A DNA stretch of 11,405 bases from CAYWTX01 sp964461295 (GCA_964461295.1 CAYWTX010000166.1:1-11405), one strand, 5' to 3'; positions 1 through 8,167 are shown, counted from the stretch's first letter. Translations and numbers: made by a program. Notes: generated from the sequence alone by a model not told the origin.

Positions 1-91
1 GGGCAAGCCAGGCGTCAATCTGCAACTCATCGTGGACTTCCACCAAGGACGGAAGCACCCGCCGATCGTCACGCTGAAACGCGTGGCGTAG
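1..91 (+). CDS. C-terminal end of a probable integrase-type transposase (partial)
   Basis: Reading in the frame that begins at base 2 gives 29 codons and a TAG stop at 89-91. The peptide starts GKPGVNLQLIVDF and ends PPIVTLKRVA. A small beta-rich ending with a 'GRKHxPIV-L-R-A' pattern is what I recall at the C-terminus of the large rve/DDE integrase-like transposases common in planctomycetes. None of the catalytic D, D and E residues lies inside this fragment, so the call rests on family memory and on the N-terminal fragment of what looks like the same family at the other edge of the window. The upstream part lies outside the window. It could also be the end of an unrelated host protein. Confidence 0.45.
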   Translation, partial: GKPGVNLQLIVDFHQGRKHPPIVTLKRVA

Positions 92-193
92 CTGGGGGAC
101 CTCCTCTGGGCATCGCCGCGCCACTACTCCGCGCTCATGCCGCAAGAAGGTCATCGTTCGGGCTTTCAGACAAGGCTCGCGACCTTCCACCGC

Positions 194-1828
194 CTATGAA
201 CCTATCAAGCGATCGCCCTCGCGGCCCTCACCGGCCGCGAAAACAGCCGAACAGCGACCCACCAAAGGTCGGTGAACCATCACAGGGGCAGGGATGTTGC
301 GGACTTCGTAGAGTTGGCCGTCCTCGGTGAGGATGAGAAGGTCGCCCAGGCCGTCGGCGTTGAGGTCGGCGACGGCCCAGGGCGTGGCGGGCGTGAGCTT
401 GAAGGGCAGGGCGGCCTGGCGCTTGGGGGCCAAGACGCCGCCGGCGTCGTAGTCGACGAGGAAGGCGCCGAACCCGCGGTTGACGAGGAGCAGGCCGCCG
501 GTGGCGGTGAGGACGAACAGGTCGCCGCGTCCGTCGCCGTTGATGTCGATGGCGGCGGCGCGGGGCGATTTCAGCCCGCCGCGGTATCGCTGGTAGTGCG
601 CCTGAAGGTTCAGGCCGGTGAGCCGCTGGAAGTCGGCGGGCGGGGCGTTGCCGTCCACGGCGCAACGGGTGATGCCGTTCTCGCGGACGGCTAGCACGCA
701 AGGCACGGCCGTGTCGCCGAAGTTGCCGAAGGCGGCCGCCAGGACCGGCGAGTTGCCGTCCCGCCACAGGCGAACGGGCGGGCGGATTCGGGCGGGCTTG
801 CCGGCGGCGAGCGGGCCTTCGGCGATTCGCAACTCGCCCTCGGCCGACAGAAAGACGGCGTCGCCCTTGCCGTCGCCGGTGGCGTCGAGGACGGCGGCGG
901 CCAGGGGCGTCCCGCCCGGCAAGGTCAGCGTGGCGGCGGGGGAGAACTTGCCGCCAACGTTGAGGTAGACCTGCGAGCCGAGGAGCAGGTCGCACTTGCC
1001 GTCGGCGTTCAGATCGCCGAAGGCGGGGTAGCCGGTCTTGGCGGCGGCCAGCCCCCAATCGGCCGTGACGTCGCGGTAGTCATCGCCGTGGGGCAGGAAG
1101 AGCCTGACTCCGTCGGCGGCGCCGACGAGCAGGTCGCACTTGCCGTCGGCGTTGAGGTCGGCGGCGGCGAGGAAGGTGGCCCCGGCCACCGGCAGCTTGC
1201 CCATCAGGCGCGGCGCGCGGCGGAAGACCTCCGGCTCCATCTTGTCGATGAGCGAGCACTTGCCGGCCGCGATTTCCTCGACGATGGCGGCCAGTGCGGC
1301 GGTGCGGCCGGGGAAAGCCTTGATGGCGTCGTAGCGCTGTTCGACTCGCCAGGCTTCGTTCCCGCCGGGGAGTCGCTTGGCCAGGAGCCAGGCGTCGGCC
1401 AGGTGGAGGATGCCGACGGCGTCGCCCTTGGCCTTGCCGACGAACAGGACGGCCGGGCTGCCGGGAGCGACCTTGGCGAGGACCTCGGCGGGTTTGAGGA
1501 TCTGGACGAGGAACTGGTCGGCGCGGTCATCGCCCTTGGCGACGGAGGCGACCTTGACGGCGACGACGCTGTTGTCGGCGCGGACGGAGAGGACCTTTCC
1601 GGTGCGCACGGACTGGCTGTCGCCGTAGATGCGGGAGACGGGGAATTCGACGGCGATGAGGGCCAGCGCGGGGGAGGGGAGGAAGGCCAGGATCGTGAGG
1701 AGGGCGAAGACCACCGTTCCGCGGGTGACGCGGGAGTTGGCGACACGGCGCCCAGGTCGGAGGCGTCCGCCGCGACACGCGGCGGCTCCGTTGGTTCCCG
1801 TATACGGGGGAACTTGTCCATCACGCAT
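194..1828 (-). CDS. Exported FG-GAP/VCBS repeat protein (six-blade, possibly C-terminally truncated)
   Basis: This 544-residue protein has an export signal: a basic, long n-region, a hydrophobic core at about 39-54, and an ALA cleavage site near residue 56. Residues about 57-190 form a beta-rich module that is also found in the plus-strand gene at 5777-8167. From about 215 onward there are FG-GAP (integrin alpha-type) propeller blades with D-x-N/T-x-D-G-x-x-D calcium-loop motifs near 224, 272, 315, 428 and 488. A degenerate blade without the Asp pattern lies near 365. FG-GAP propellers usually have seven blades; only six are visible. The last roughly 25 residues (after VMVHRPLVG) do not look like a blade, which suggests the 3' end was replaced. 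The start at 1828 is preferred over a GTG at 1849 because GGAAGGG sits 6 nt upstream of it. The gene is divergent from the TPR gene. The likely role is extracellular or periplasmic ligand or protein binding. The family assignment is firm; the role is inference. Confidence 0.88.
   Translation of the reverse strand: MRDGQVPPYTGTNGAAACRGGRLRPGRRVANSRVTRGTVVFALLTILAFLPSPALALIAVEFPVSRIYGDSQSVRTGKVLSVRADNSVVAVKVASVAKGDDRADQFLVQILKPAEVLAKVAPGSPAVLFVGKAKGDAVGILHLADAWLLAKRLPGGNEAWRVEQRYDAIKAFPGRTAALAAIVEEIAAGKCSLIDKMEPEVFRRAPRLMGKLPVAGATFLAAADLNADGKCDLLVGAADGVRLFLPHGDDYRDVTADWGLAAAKTGYPAFGDLNADGKCDLLLGSQVYLNVGGKFSPAATLTLPGGTPLAAAVLDATGDGKGDAVFLSAEGELRIAEGPLAAGKPARIRPPVRLWRDGNSPVLAAAFGNFGDTAVPCVLAVRENGITRCAVDGNAPPADFQRLTGLNLQAHYQRYRGGLKSPRAAAIDINGDGRGDLFVLTATGGLLLVNRGFGAFLVDYDAGGVLAPKRQAALPFKLTPATPWAVADLNADGLGDLLILTEDGQLYEVRNIPAPVMVHRPLVGRCSAVFAAGEGREGDRLIGS
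983..1153. repeat. Direct repeat of a propeller-blade calcium loop, 144 nt apart
   Basis: Positions 983-1009 and 1127-1153 are identical over 27 bases. They lie 144 nt (48 codons, one blade) apart and in the same reading frame of the minus-strand FG-GAP gene, where both encode NADGKCDLL. A third copy of part of the same unit occurs at 350-371, identical over 22 bases to 1142-1163, in the last blade. This indicates recent blade duplication or gene conversion inside the gene. Confidence 0.8.
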
Positions 1829-1834
1829 CGAACG

Positions 1835-1841
1835 CCCTTCC
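1835..1841 (-). promoter_or_regulatory. Ribosome binding site deciding the FG-GAP gene start
   Basis: On the minus strand GGAAGGG lies 6 nt upstream of the ATG at 1828. The alternative in-frame GTG at 1849 has no comparable motif, so the shorter protein is preferred. Confidence 0.6.
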
Positions 1842-1946
1842 GCTGTCACGCACCAATCTGCGCCGATACAAACTGGAACCCGCCAGTAACCGGCGCGGAC
1901 TTGCGGCTATCTATGGGTGTAGCGGCTGCAAAGGTGACACCGAAGT

Positions 1947-1951
1947 GGAGA
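1947..1951 (+). promoter_or_regulatory. Ribosome binding site deciding the TPR gene start
   Basis: GGAGA lies 5 nt upstream of the ATG at 1957. An in-frame GTG at 1945 overlaps this motif and would put four extra residues before a normal signal peptide, so 1957 is the better start. Confidence 0.6.
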
Positions 1952-1956
1952 CGACG

Positions 1957-4900
1957 ATGAGACATCGGTTGTCGTTGGCAGCGGTGGCGGCGGTTCTTCT
2001 GGCCGCGAACGTTCCGGTGGGAGCCCAGCAGGCCGGCTCGGACGAGGCGGGCACCGCCCTCCTTCACAGCGGGCGGCGAGCCTGCAACGACGGGCAGTTC
2101 GCGGTGGCCGCCGAGCGGTTCGGGGAGTTCCTGAAACGATACCCCGACCATGCCGAGGCGCCTTCGGCCAACTACGGGCTGGCGCTGGCGCTGCTGGAGA
2201 CGGCCAACCCCGACTACGCGGCGAGCGCCAAGCACCTCCAGGCGGCGAAGAGCAAGGGGACGTTCGCCGACAAGCCGTACGCACTTCAGTACATGGGTCT
2301 GGTGCAGCGGGAGTTGGGGCGTGAATCGCTGGCGGCGGTGCCCTCGCGGCCGGCCGAGGCCAGGCAGCTCGACGAGGAGGCCCGGAAGCGGTTTGACGAG
2401 GCGGCCAAGAGTTTCGGCGAGGCGGCCGAGGGCCTGGCGGCGCTGGCCAGGATGCCGTCGGATGCGAACGCGCCGCTTCCGGAGGCCGTCGAGCGGTCCG
2501 TCCGCGCGCGGTGCGACCAGTGCGAGATGCTGCTTCGGCTGGGCCGCGTGGACGACGCGAAAGGGGTGGTCGACGCCCTGCGGGCCGACCGGGCCGTCGA
2601 GCGGAGCCACTGCCGCGACCTGGCCGTCTACTACGCGGGCTACGTGAAGTTCGCGGCCGGGGACTACCAGGCGGCGGGGCGGGCGTTGAGCAAGCTGGCG
2701 CCGTACCGCCAGGCGTTCGGCCCGCACGTGCGATACCTGTTGGCGCGGGCGCACCACCAGGGCGGGCAGCGGCCTGAGGCGATCGCGCAGTACGGCGAGG
2801 TGGCTGGCGACTTCGAGGCGCAGCGGAAGCAGGCGGGGGAGGCATTGAAGAACCCCCAGACGGTGTCGGCGGCGGAGCGGTCGCGGCTGACGGAACTGGC
2901 CAGCGGGCCGGTGCCGGAGTACGTGGTGCGGGCGAGCTTCTACGGGGCGGTGCTGCTGGCCGAGCAGGGGCGCCACGGCGAGGCGGCCGAGAAGCTGACG
3001 GCCTTGCTTCAGAAGTACGCCGGTTCGGTGTTGACGAGCGAGGCGCAGCTCCGGCTGGGCTGGTGCCAGCTCCAGGTGAAGGACTACGCGGCGGCGGGCA
3101 GGACGCTGGAGCCGCTGACGAAGGACGACACGGTGGCCGACCGGGCGACCTGGTGGCTGGCGCGTGCGAAGCTGGAGGGGGCCGATCCGGGCAACGCCGA
3201 GGCATACGGGCAGGCGGCGCAGGCGGCGACGACGCTGCTGGCCGCGGCGGCGGAAAAGGCCAAGGCCCTGTCGGCGCGGGACCCGGCGGCCAAGTCGCGG
3301 CGGGGCGACATCCTGATGGACCTGGGCGACGCGCAGCAGCTCGCCCGGCAGTTCAACCAGGCTTCGGATACGTACCGGCGGGTGATCGAGGAGGACCCCG
3401 CCGGCGAGCGGATCGAGGAGGCGATGCAGCGGCGGATCGCGGCCAGCCACTTCACCTCGCGGTACGCCGAGTCCGACGCGATGGCGCAGGAATTCGAGAA
3501 GCGGTTCCCGCGGAGCACGCTGCTGGCGGCGGTGCTGTTCCGCAAGGCGGCCAACGCGCAGGGGATGGCTGCCGCGATGGAGAAGGATCCCAAGGGCAAG
3601 GACGCCCGGCAGCGTGACGCCGAGGTGCGAAGGCTTCAGGGGGAGGCTGTCCGGCGCTACCGCCGGGTGGTGGAGGAATTCGGCGAGTACAAGTACGCCA
3701 ACGCGGCGCGGTACGCCCTTGCGGCGATGGAGTACCGCATGGGCCGGTTTGCGCAGGCGGCCGAGGCGCTGGCCGGCATCCCCGACAGCGACCGGACGGG
3801 CGAGTTGGCGACGGCGTCGCACATGCAGGCGGACTGCCTGATTCGCACGTTGCCGGCGGAGGCCGCCGACGCCCTGGAGGCCGCCGAGCTGATTCGGATG
3901 GCGGGCGACGCGGCCAAGCTGCTGGAGGCGTTCGTGACGGGCTCGAGCACATCGGGCGAGGCCCCGCAGGCCCTGCTGAAGCTGGGGTACTGCTACCAGC
4001 GGGTGGCGGGGGTGACGGCGCAGGCCACGGCCCGCGCCGCCGTGCTGGGTCAGGCGAAGGCCGCCTACGAGCGGTTCCAGCAGCAGCACGCCAGGCACGA
4101 GGACCTTCCGACGGCTACCTACGAGCGTGCCCGCTGCCTGGAGTTGATGGGCGACGTGAACAACGCGATCAACGAGTTGCGGCGGTTCGGCAACGACCCG
4201 CTGCGGCAGTCGGCGGTGGCGCCGCTGGCGATGGCGCGCCTGTCGGCCCTGTCGCGGGCGGCGGGCAAGGCCGGCGACGCCGTCAACACGATGGCCGCCG
4301 CGCGAGCCCAGTTCGAGGCCGCGCTGGAGCAGGACCCGGCGCGCCGGCCGTGGGCCGCCATGCTGGTGTATGAGCACGCCCTGGCGGTGAAGGCGGCAGG
4401 GAGGCTGTCGGAAGCGGCGGAGATGTTCGACACGCTGAGCGGTCAGCCGGCAGCGACGGCGGGCGATTGGGCCGCCAGCGCCGCCTGGCGGGCGGCGCAG
4501 TGCCGGCGCGAGGACCTGGCCTCCAGGACGCGCGCGGCCGGGGCGGTCGGGCGAAGCGTCGGCAGGAAGGAAGACCCCGACGCGGCGCGGAAGGCCGCCG
4601 CCGATGCCCTGCGGGCCCTGCGCCGCACCGTGGACACCATGGAGGCCCAGGCGGACAACCTCCTGCGGCAGGGCGGCGCGATGCGGACCTATCTGCGGCT
4701 GCTCTACGAGCTGGCCTGGTGCTGCCGTGTGCTGGCCGAAGGCGAGGAGCAACAGGCCGTCGAGCGTCTTGGCGAACAGGCGGCCGGGAAGATCAAAGCC
4801 CGTGCGGCCTCCGGCGGCGGCGAGAACGGCAACGGGTCGGATGACGGGGTCGTGGTGCCCCCCTCGGCCGTGCCGGTCCAGCCTTCGGAGGCGGCGGCCA

Positions 4901-5787
4901 AGCGGCACTACCGTGCATTGATCGCGGCGTCGGCGCGAGGGGAGCTGGCGGCGCGGGCGAGGCTGGAGCTGGCGGAGCTGGAGGCCCGGCGCGGGCACTT
5001 CGACTCGGCGTCGGCGTTGCTGCTGGAGGCGTTGGAGAAGCAGCCGCCGACGGAGCTGGCGGCGCGGATTCAGCTCCGGTTGGCGGAGGCGGCGATGGTT
5101 CGTGGCGACGCCCAGGCCGCCCTGGAGCACGCCAGGGCTGCCGGCGGGGCCGCCGCGGGGTCGGGTGCCGACGAGGCCGCCAAGATCGGGCGGTACCTGG
5201 CGGGCGAGGCGGCCATGCGGGACAAGGACTGGGGCGAGGCGGCCAAGCATCTCCTGCCGTTCCGGGACAACCCGACGTTCCAGGCCCTGTCGGGCGTGAG
5301 CGACCGGGCGGTGTTTCGGCTGGGGCAGGCGTTCGCCGAGGCGGGGCAGTGGGAGCAGTGCCGGCGGTCGATGGAGACGATGCGCCAGCGGTTCCCCAAC
5401 AGCCCGTGGATTCCGGAGGCGGCCTGCTGCATGGGGTTGGCCCACGAGAGCGAGAAGAAGTACGACGAGGCTGTCCGCGCATACGAGGAAGTGACGCGGC
5501 GCTCGGTGGCGGAGGTGGCCGCCAAGGCGCAGTTCCGCATCGGGCTGTGCCGGCTGGCCCAGGGCAAGAACGACGTGGCCCTTCGGGATCTGCTGGCCGT
5601 GCCCGCGACGTATGGGTATCCGGAGTGGAGCGCGGCGGCGCTGGTGGAGGCCGCCAAGATCGGCGAGGCGGCGAAGAACACCGACGAGGCCGTCCGCCTC
5701 TACCGGCGGGTGCTGAAGGAAGTGTCGAGCGGCCCGTCGGCCGCGACGGCCAAGCGGAAGCTGGGAGAACTGACCGGTGAGAAGTAA
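1957..5787 (+). CDS. Large exported tetratricopeptide-repeat (TPR) protein
   Basis: This 1276-residue protein begins MRHRLSLAAVAAVLLAANVP, a classic signal peptide with likely cleavage around residue 23 (VGA/QQ). Nearly all the rest is alpha-helical TPR repeats with the typical small residue/Gly-Tyr/Ala-Pro pattern. Clear units include one near 34-65 (GQFAVAAERFGEFLKRYP), others near 219-250, 324-358, 450-480 and 575-605, and a regular run near 1150-1270 ending with NTDEAVRLYRRVLKEV. A Gly/Asn/Asp/Pro-rich flexible linker at about 949-978 divides it into a roughly 950-residue arm and a roughly 300-residue arm. A CDQC pair lies at 186-189, without the His of a haem motif. No membrane segment follows the signal peptide. 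TPR arrays bind proteins, so a periplasmic scaffold is likely; partners are unknown. It heads a tight gene row, and its stop overlaps the next gene. Family certain, role inferred. Confidence 0.93.
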   Translation: MRHRLSLAAVAAVLLAANVPVGAQQAGSDEAGTALLHSGRRACNDGQFAVAAERFGEFLKRYPDHAEAPSANYGLALALLETANPDYAASAKHLQAAKSKGTFADKPYALQYMGLVQRELGRESLAAVPSRPAEARQLDEEARKRFDEAAKSFGEAAEGLAALARMPSDANAPLPEAVERSVRARCDQCEMLLRLGRVDDAKGVVDALRADRAVERSHCRDLAVYYAGYVKFAAGDYQAAGRALSKLAPYRQAFGPHVRYLLARAHHQGGQRPEAIAQYGEVAGDFEAQRKQAGEALKNPQTVSAAERSRLTELASGPVPEYVVRASFYGAVLLAEQGRHGEAAEKLTALLQKYAGSVLTSEAQLRLGWCQLQVKDYAAAGRTLEPLTKDDTVADRATWWLARAKLEGADPGNAEAYGQAAQAATTLLAAAAEKAKALSARDPAAKSRRGDILMDLGDAQQLARQFNQASDTYRRVIEEDPAGERIEEAMQRRIAASHFTSRYAESDAMAQEFEKRFPRSTLLAAVLFRKAANAQGMAAAMEKDPKGKDARQRDAEVRRLQGEAVRRYRRVVEEFGEYKYANAARYALAAMEYRMGRFAQAAEALAGIPDSDRTGELATASHMQADCLIRTLPAEAADALEAAELIRMAGDAAKLLEAFVTGSSTSGEAPQALLKLGYCYQRVAGVTAQATARAAVLGQAKAAYERFQQQHARHEDLPTATYERARCLELMGDVNNAINELRRFGNDPLRQSAVAPLAMARLSALSRAAGKAGDAVNTMAAARAQFEAALEQDPARRPWAAMLVYEHALAVKAAGRLSEAAEMFDTLSGQPAATAGDWAASAAWRAAQCRREDLASRTRAAGAVGRSVGRKEDPDAARKAAADALRALRRTVDTMEAQADNLLRQGGAMRTYLRLLYELAWCCRVLAEGEEQQAVERLGEQAAGKIKARAASGGGENGNGSDDGVVVPPSAVPVQPSEAAAKRHYRALIAASARGELAARARLELAELEARRGHFDSASALLLEALEKQPPTELAARIQLRLAEAAMVRGDAQAALEHARAAGGAAAGSGADEAAKIGRYLAGEAAMRDKDWGEAAKHLLPFRDNPTFQALSGVSDRAVFRLGQAFAEAGQWEQCRRSMETMRQRFPNSPWIPEAACCMGLAHESEKKYDEAVRAYEEVTRRSVAEVAAKAQFRIGLCRLAQGKNDVALRDLLAVPATYGYPEWSAAALVEAAKIGEAAKNTDEAVRLYRRVLKEVSSGPSAATAKRKLGELTGEK
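5763..5769 (+). promoter_or_regulatory. Ribosome binding site inside the TPR gene for the downstream gene
   Basis: GGGAGAA lies 7 nt upstream of the GTG at 5777, within the last codons of the TPR gene. It supports the overlapping GTG start and suggests translational coupling of the two genes. Confidence 0.55.
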
Positions 5788-8167
5788 GAGCCATTCCGCA
5801 TGGAACGCTGTCCACACGGGGCGAGTGGAACCCCATCGAGCGGGCCTCGCCCGTCGCCGGCGGAAGGGCGCTGCGCCTGCCCGACCGAGCCGCTCTACCG
5901 CGCGCGGGCCGTGGGACGGCGGGTTCGGGCTCGCGGCGTTGGTGGCGGGATTGCTGGCGGGGGCGTCGCCGGCGTGGGCCTATGTCGAGGCGCCGTTCTC
6001 GCTGGGCAAGCTGATAGCCGACTCGACGAACGTCCTGGTGATCCGCCTGGAGACGGTGGACACCAAGGCCAACAACCTGGTGTACCGGAAGGTGCGGGAC
6101 ATCAAGGGAACGCACGGCGGCGAGATCATCAAGCACACGATTGGGCAGGGAGGGTTCCACCCCCGCGAGTGGCAGACGGTGATGGCCTGGGCCCGCGTGG
6201 GCGAGGTGGCCGTCTTGTTTCACAACGGCGGGGCCGGCGAGGTCTGCATCGCCAACTACTGGTACCAGGTGTACGCCGGCGACTGGTGGCGCCTCAGCCA
6301 TGGCGAGCCGTACCTGCTGCGGTCGTTTGCGGGCCGGCCTGAGAAGCTCGCCACGGCCGTCGCCGCGATCCTGACGGGGCAGGAGGTCCTCGTGCCGTGC
6401 CTGACGGACGGCGACAAGAACGCCCTCCAGTTGGCCAGGGGGCGGGTGCAACGGCTGCGGGCGAGCCTGAAGCTCCAGGACTACAACCCCAAGCGTGACT
6501 TCGCCGGATGGGGCGTGGAGGAGTTCACGGTCGTGAGCGACATGCCGGGCTTCACGCACTACTCGCCGCTGCCAAAGCTGGGTCCGGCCGTGCGCGGGGT
6601 GGCCCCGCAGGACTTTGACGGCGACGGCAAGATGGACGTATGCCTGTACGGCGAGAGCCGGCTGGCGCTGCTCCAGAACGCCGCCGGTTCGCTGACGGAG
6701 GTGGCGTTGGGGGCGTCGGCGGCGCGGTGGGCCGGATGGGCCGACTTCGACCGCGACGGCAACAGCGACCTGCTGCTGGCCGGACCGTTCGGCCCGCGGC
6801 TGTTGCGCAACCGCAAGACGCAGTTCGACGACCTGTCCGGTTCGATCCCGCGTCGCGAGTATTCGGCCGTCACGGCGGGGGCGTGGATCGACTTCGATGT
6901 GGACGGGCGGCCCGACATCCTGCTGTCCGACGCGTTCGGCGGACTGGTGCTGTTTCGGAACAAGGTGGAGGATCCTCCGGAGGCCGTCAAGCCGCACAAG
7001 TCGCCGCCAAGGGGGCCGCCACGGCCGCGGCCGGGGGAGCCGGCGGAGCCGTCCTGGGGGCCGTGGTACGTCGTCGGTCCGTTCGACAACGTCGAGGGGC
7101 GCGGCTTCGACGCCGTCTACCCGCCGGAGAAGGAAGTCAACCTGACGGCCCAGCATCGCGGCAAGGGCGGCCAGCAGGTCGGTTGGCGCAAGGCCGAGTT
7201 CCAGGATGGGGCGGTCAACAACCTGCTGCCTCTGGTCCGCGAGCCGGACAACTCGACGGTGTACGTGTACCGGGAGATGACCTTCCCCATGCCGACGGAA
7301 CTGCCCGTGAGCTTCGGCAGCGACGACACGCTGACGGTGTGGCTGAACGGGCAGAAGATCGTCGCCCAGAACGAGCATCGCCGCTGCGCGCCGGACCAGG
7401 CCCTGGCGACGCTGCGTTTCAAGCAGGGGCGCAACCGCCTGTTGCTCAAGATCACCAACGGCGGGAGCGAGTTCGCCTTCTACTTCGCGCCGAAAGGGCC
7501 GGCCGTCGGCGCGACGGAGTGCTTCCAGAACGTGACGGCCAAGGCGGGGGCCGCGCTGGCGGGCATCGCGGCGCGCGGGCGGGTGGAGCACCTGCTGGTG
7601 GCCGACTTCGACGGCGACAAGCGCCCGGACGTGCTGTGCAGCCTGGCCGGGCCGTCGGGGCGGCCCATCGTGCTGCGGAACCAGCCCGACGGGTTCGCCG
7701 AGGCGCCGGACAGCGGGCTGTCGTATGACGCGGGTGCCGGCCGGCCGGCCATGGGCGACTTCGACGGCGACGGGAAGTTGGACCTGGTCGTGCCGCAGCG
7801 CGACCGGCTGAGGCTGTTCCGCGGGCTGGGCGGCGGGCGATTCGAGGACGTGACGGCCCGCAGCGCCGCGTTGGCCGGGCCGGTGCCGGGGGTCGCCTGC
7901 GCCGCCTGGTGCGACCTGGACCGCCGCGGCAGGCTCGACCTGCTGGTCGGCTGCCTCAAGGCCCCCAACCGCTTCTACCGCAACAACGGCGACGGGACCT
8001 TCTCCGACGCCACCGACCGCCTGGGGCTCTGGCGGCGAATCTTCAACACGGCGGCCCTGGCGGCCGTCGATGTCAACGGCGACGGCGTGCCGGACGTGGT
8101 GTTCGCCAACGAGAACCGGGAATCGGCGGTGCTGCTGGGCAGCCCGATTCGGCCGAGCGGGAAATAG
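5777..8167 (+). CDS. Exported seven-blade FG-GAP/VCBS protein with an inserted jelly-roll domain
   Basis: This 796-residue protein starts at GTG, overlapping the TPR gene by 11 nt with a good ribosome binding site. A very basic n-region of about 48 residues precedes the hydrophobic core GLAALVAGLLAG and an AWA cleavage site near 68. Residues about 69-205 match the N-terminal module of the minus-strand FG-GAP protein. Seven propeller motifs follow: DFDGDGKMD at 279, then 323, 372, 610, 661, 713 (DLDRRGRLD, weakened) and DVNGDGVPD at 765. Between blades 3 and 4, after a Pro/Lys/Arg-rich hinge (about 403-425), lies a domain at about 426-572. It contains WGPWYVVGPFDN, FDAVYPPEKEV, VSFGSDDTLTVWLNGQ and NRLLLKITNGG, a galactose-binding-like jelly roll that I know from planctomycete secreted proteins. 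The final blade carries the common NNGDGTFSDAT pattern. Likely an extracytoplasmic binding protein, possibly for carbohydrate; ligand unknown. Confidence 0.92.
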   Translation: MRSKSHSAWNAVHTGRVEPHRAGLARRRRKGAAPARPSRSTARGPWDGGFGLAALVAGLLAGASPAWAYVEAPFSLGKLIADSTNVLVIRLETVDTKANNLVYRKVRDIKGTHGGEIIKHTIGQGGFHPREWQTVMAWARVGEVAVLFHNGGAGEVCIANYWYQVYAGDWWRLSHGEPYLLRSFAGRPEKLATAVAAILTGQEVLVPCLTDGDKNALQLARGRVQRLRASLKLQDYNPKRDFAGWGVEEFTVVSDMPGFTHYSPLPKLGPAVRGVAPQDFDGDGKMDVCLYGESRLALLQNAAGSLTEVALGASAARWAGWADFDRDGNSDLLLAGPFGPRLLRNRKTQFDDLSGSIPRREYSAVTAGAWIDFDVDGRPDILLSDAFGGLVLFRNKVEDPPEAVKPHKSPPRGPPRPRPGEPAEPSWGPWYVVGPFDNVEGRGFDAVYPPEKEVNLTAQHRGKGGQQVGWRKAEFQDGAVNNLLPLVREPDNSTVYVYREMTFPMPTELPVSFGSDDTLTVWLNGQKIVAQNEHRRCAPDQALATLRFKQGRNRLLLKITNGGSEFAFYFAPKGPAVGATECFQNVTAKAGAALAGIAARGRVEHLLVADFDGDKRPDVLCSLAGPSGRPIVLRNQPDGFAEAPDSGLSYDAGAGRPAMGDFDGDGKLDLVVPQRDRLRLFRGLGGGRFEDVTARSAALAGPVPGVACAAWCDLDRRGRLDLLVGCLKAPNRFYRNNGDGTFSDATDRLGLWRRIFNTAALAAVDVNGDGVPDVVFANENRESAVLLGSPIRPSGK

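Larger units (their letters stand above)
1829..1956. promoter_or_regulatory. Divergent intergenic spacer, presumed to hold promoters for both sides
   Basis: This 128-nt gap lies between two outward-facing starts, so transcription of the minus-strand FG-GAP gene and of the plus-strand TPR operon must begin in or near it. I see no convincing -35/-10 pair on either strand. A short perfect inverted repeat, GGTGACACC, lies at 1933-1941 just before the TPR ribosome binding site. Base composition is lower in GC than the flanking genes, as expected for a spacer. The promoter function is inferred from gene orientation, not from a recognised motif. Confidence 0.4.

Noticed and set aside
186..189. Nothing nucleic here; CDQC pair at residues 186-189 of the TPR protein considered as a haem or metal site
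   Set aside because: There is no following His for a c-type haem and no second cysteine pair nearby, so it is more likely incidental.
92..290. Possible terminal inverted repeats of the transposable element, compared with 10994-11153
   Set aside because: The best match between one region and the reverse complement of the other was a scattered identity of about 12 of 21 bases, no better than expected in GC-rich DNA.
1861..1956. Sigma-70-like promoter candidates (TTGCGG at 1901 on plus; TTACTG with TATCGG on minus)
   Set aside because: Spacing or the -10 hexamer is wrong in each case, so no specific promoter is claimed.
1088..1960. Plus-strand open frame opposite the minus-strand FG-GAP gene, Asp/Glu/Gly-rich
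   Set aside because: The residues are the mirror of blade repeats; no ribosome binding site or family resemblance. The minus-strand reading has calcium-loop motifs and a signal peptide.
1846..5817. Open frame of 1323 codons on the minus strand, opposite the TPR gene
   Set aside because: It is an Arg/Pro/Leu-rich translation with no domain pattern, produced because strong G/C third positions remove stops on the opposite strand. The plus-strand reading has a signal peptide, a ribosome binding site and clear TPR repeats.
4793..7591. Open frame of 932 codons on the minus strand across the TPR/FG-GAP junction
   Set aside because: It has no start signal or domain pattern, and its composition is that of a high-GC shadow of two well-supported genes.
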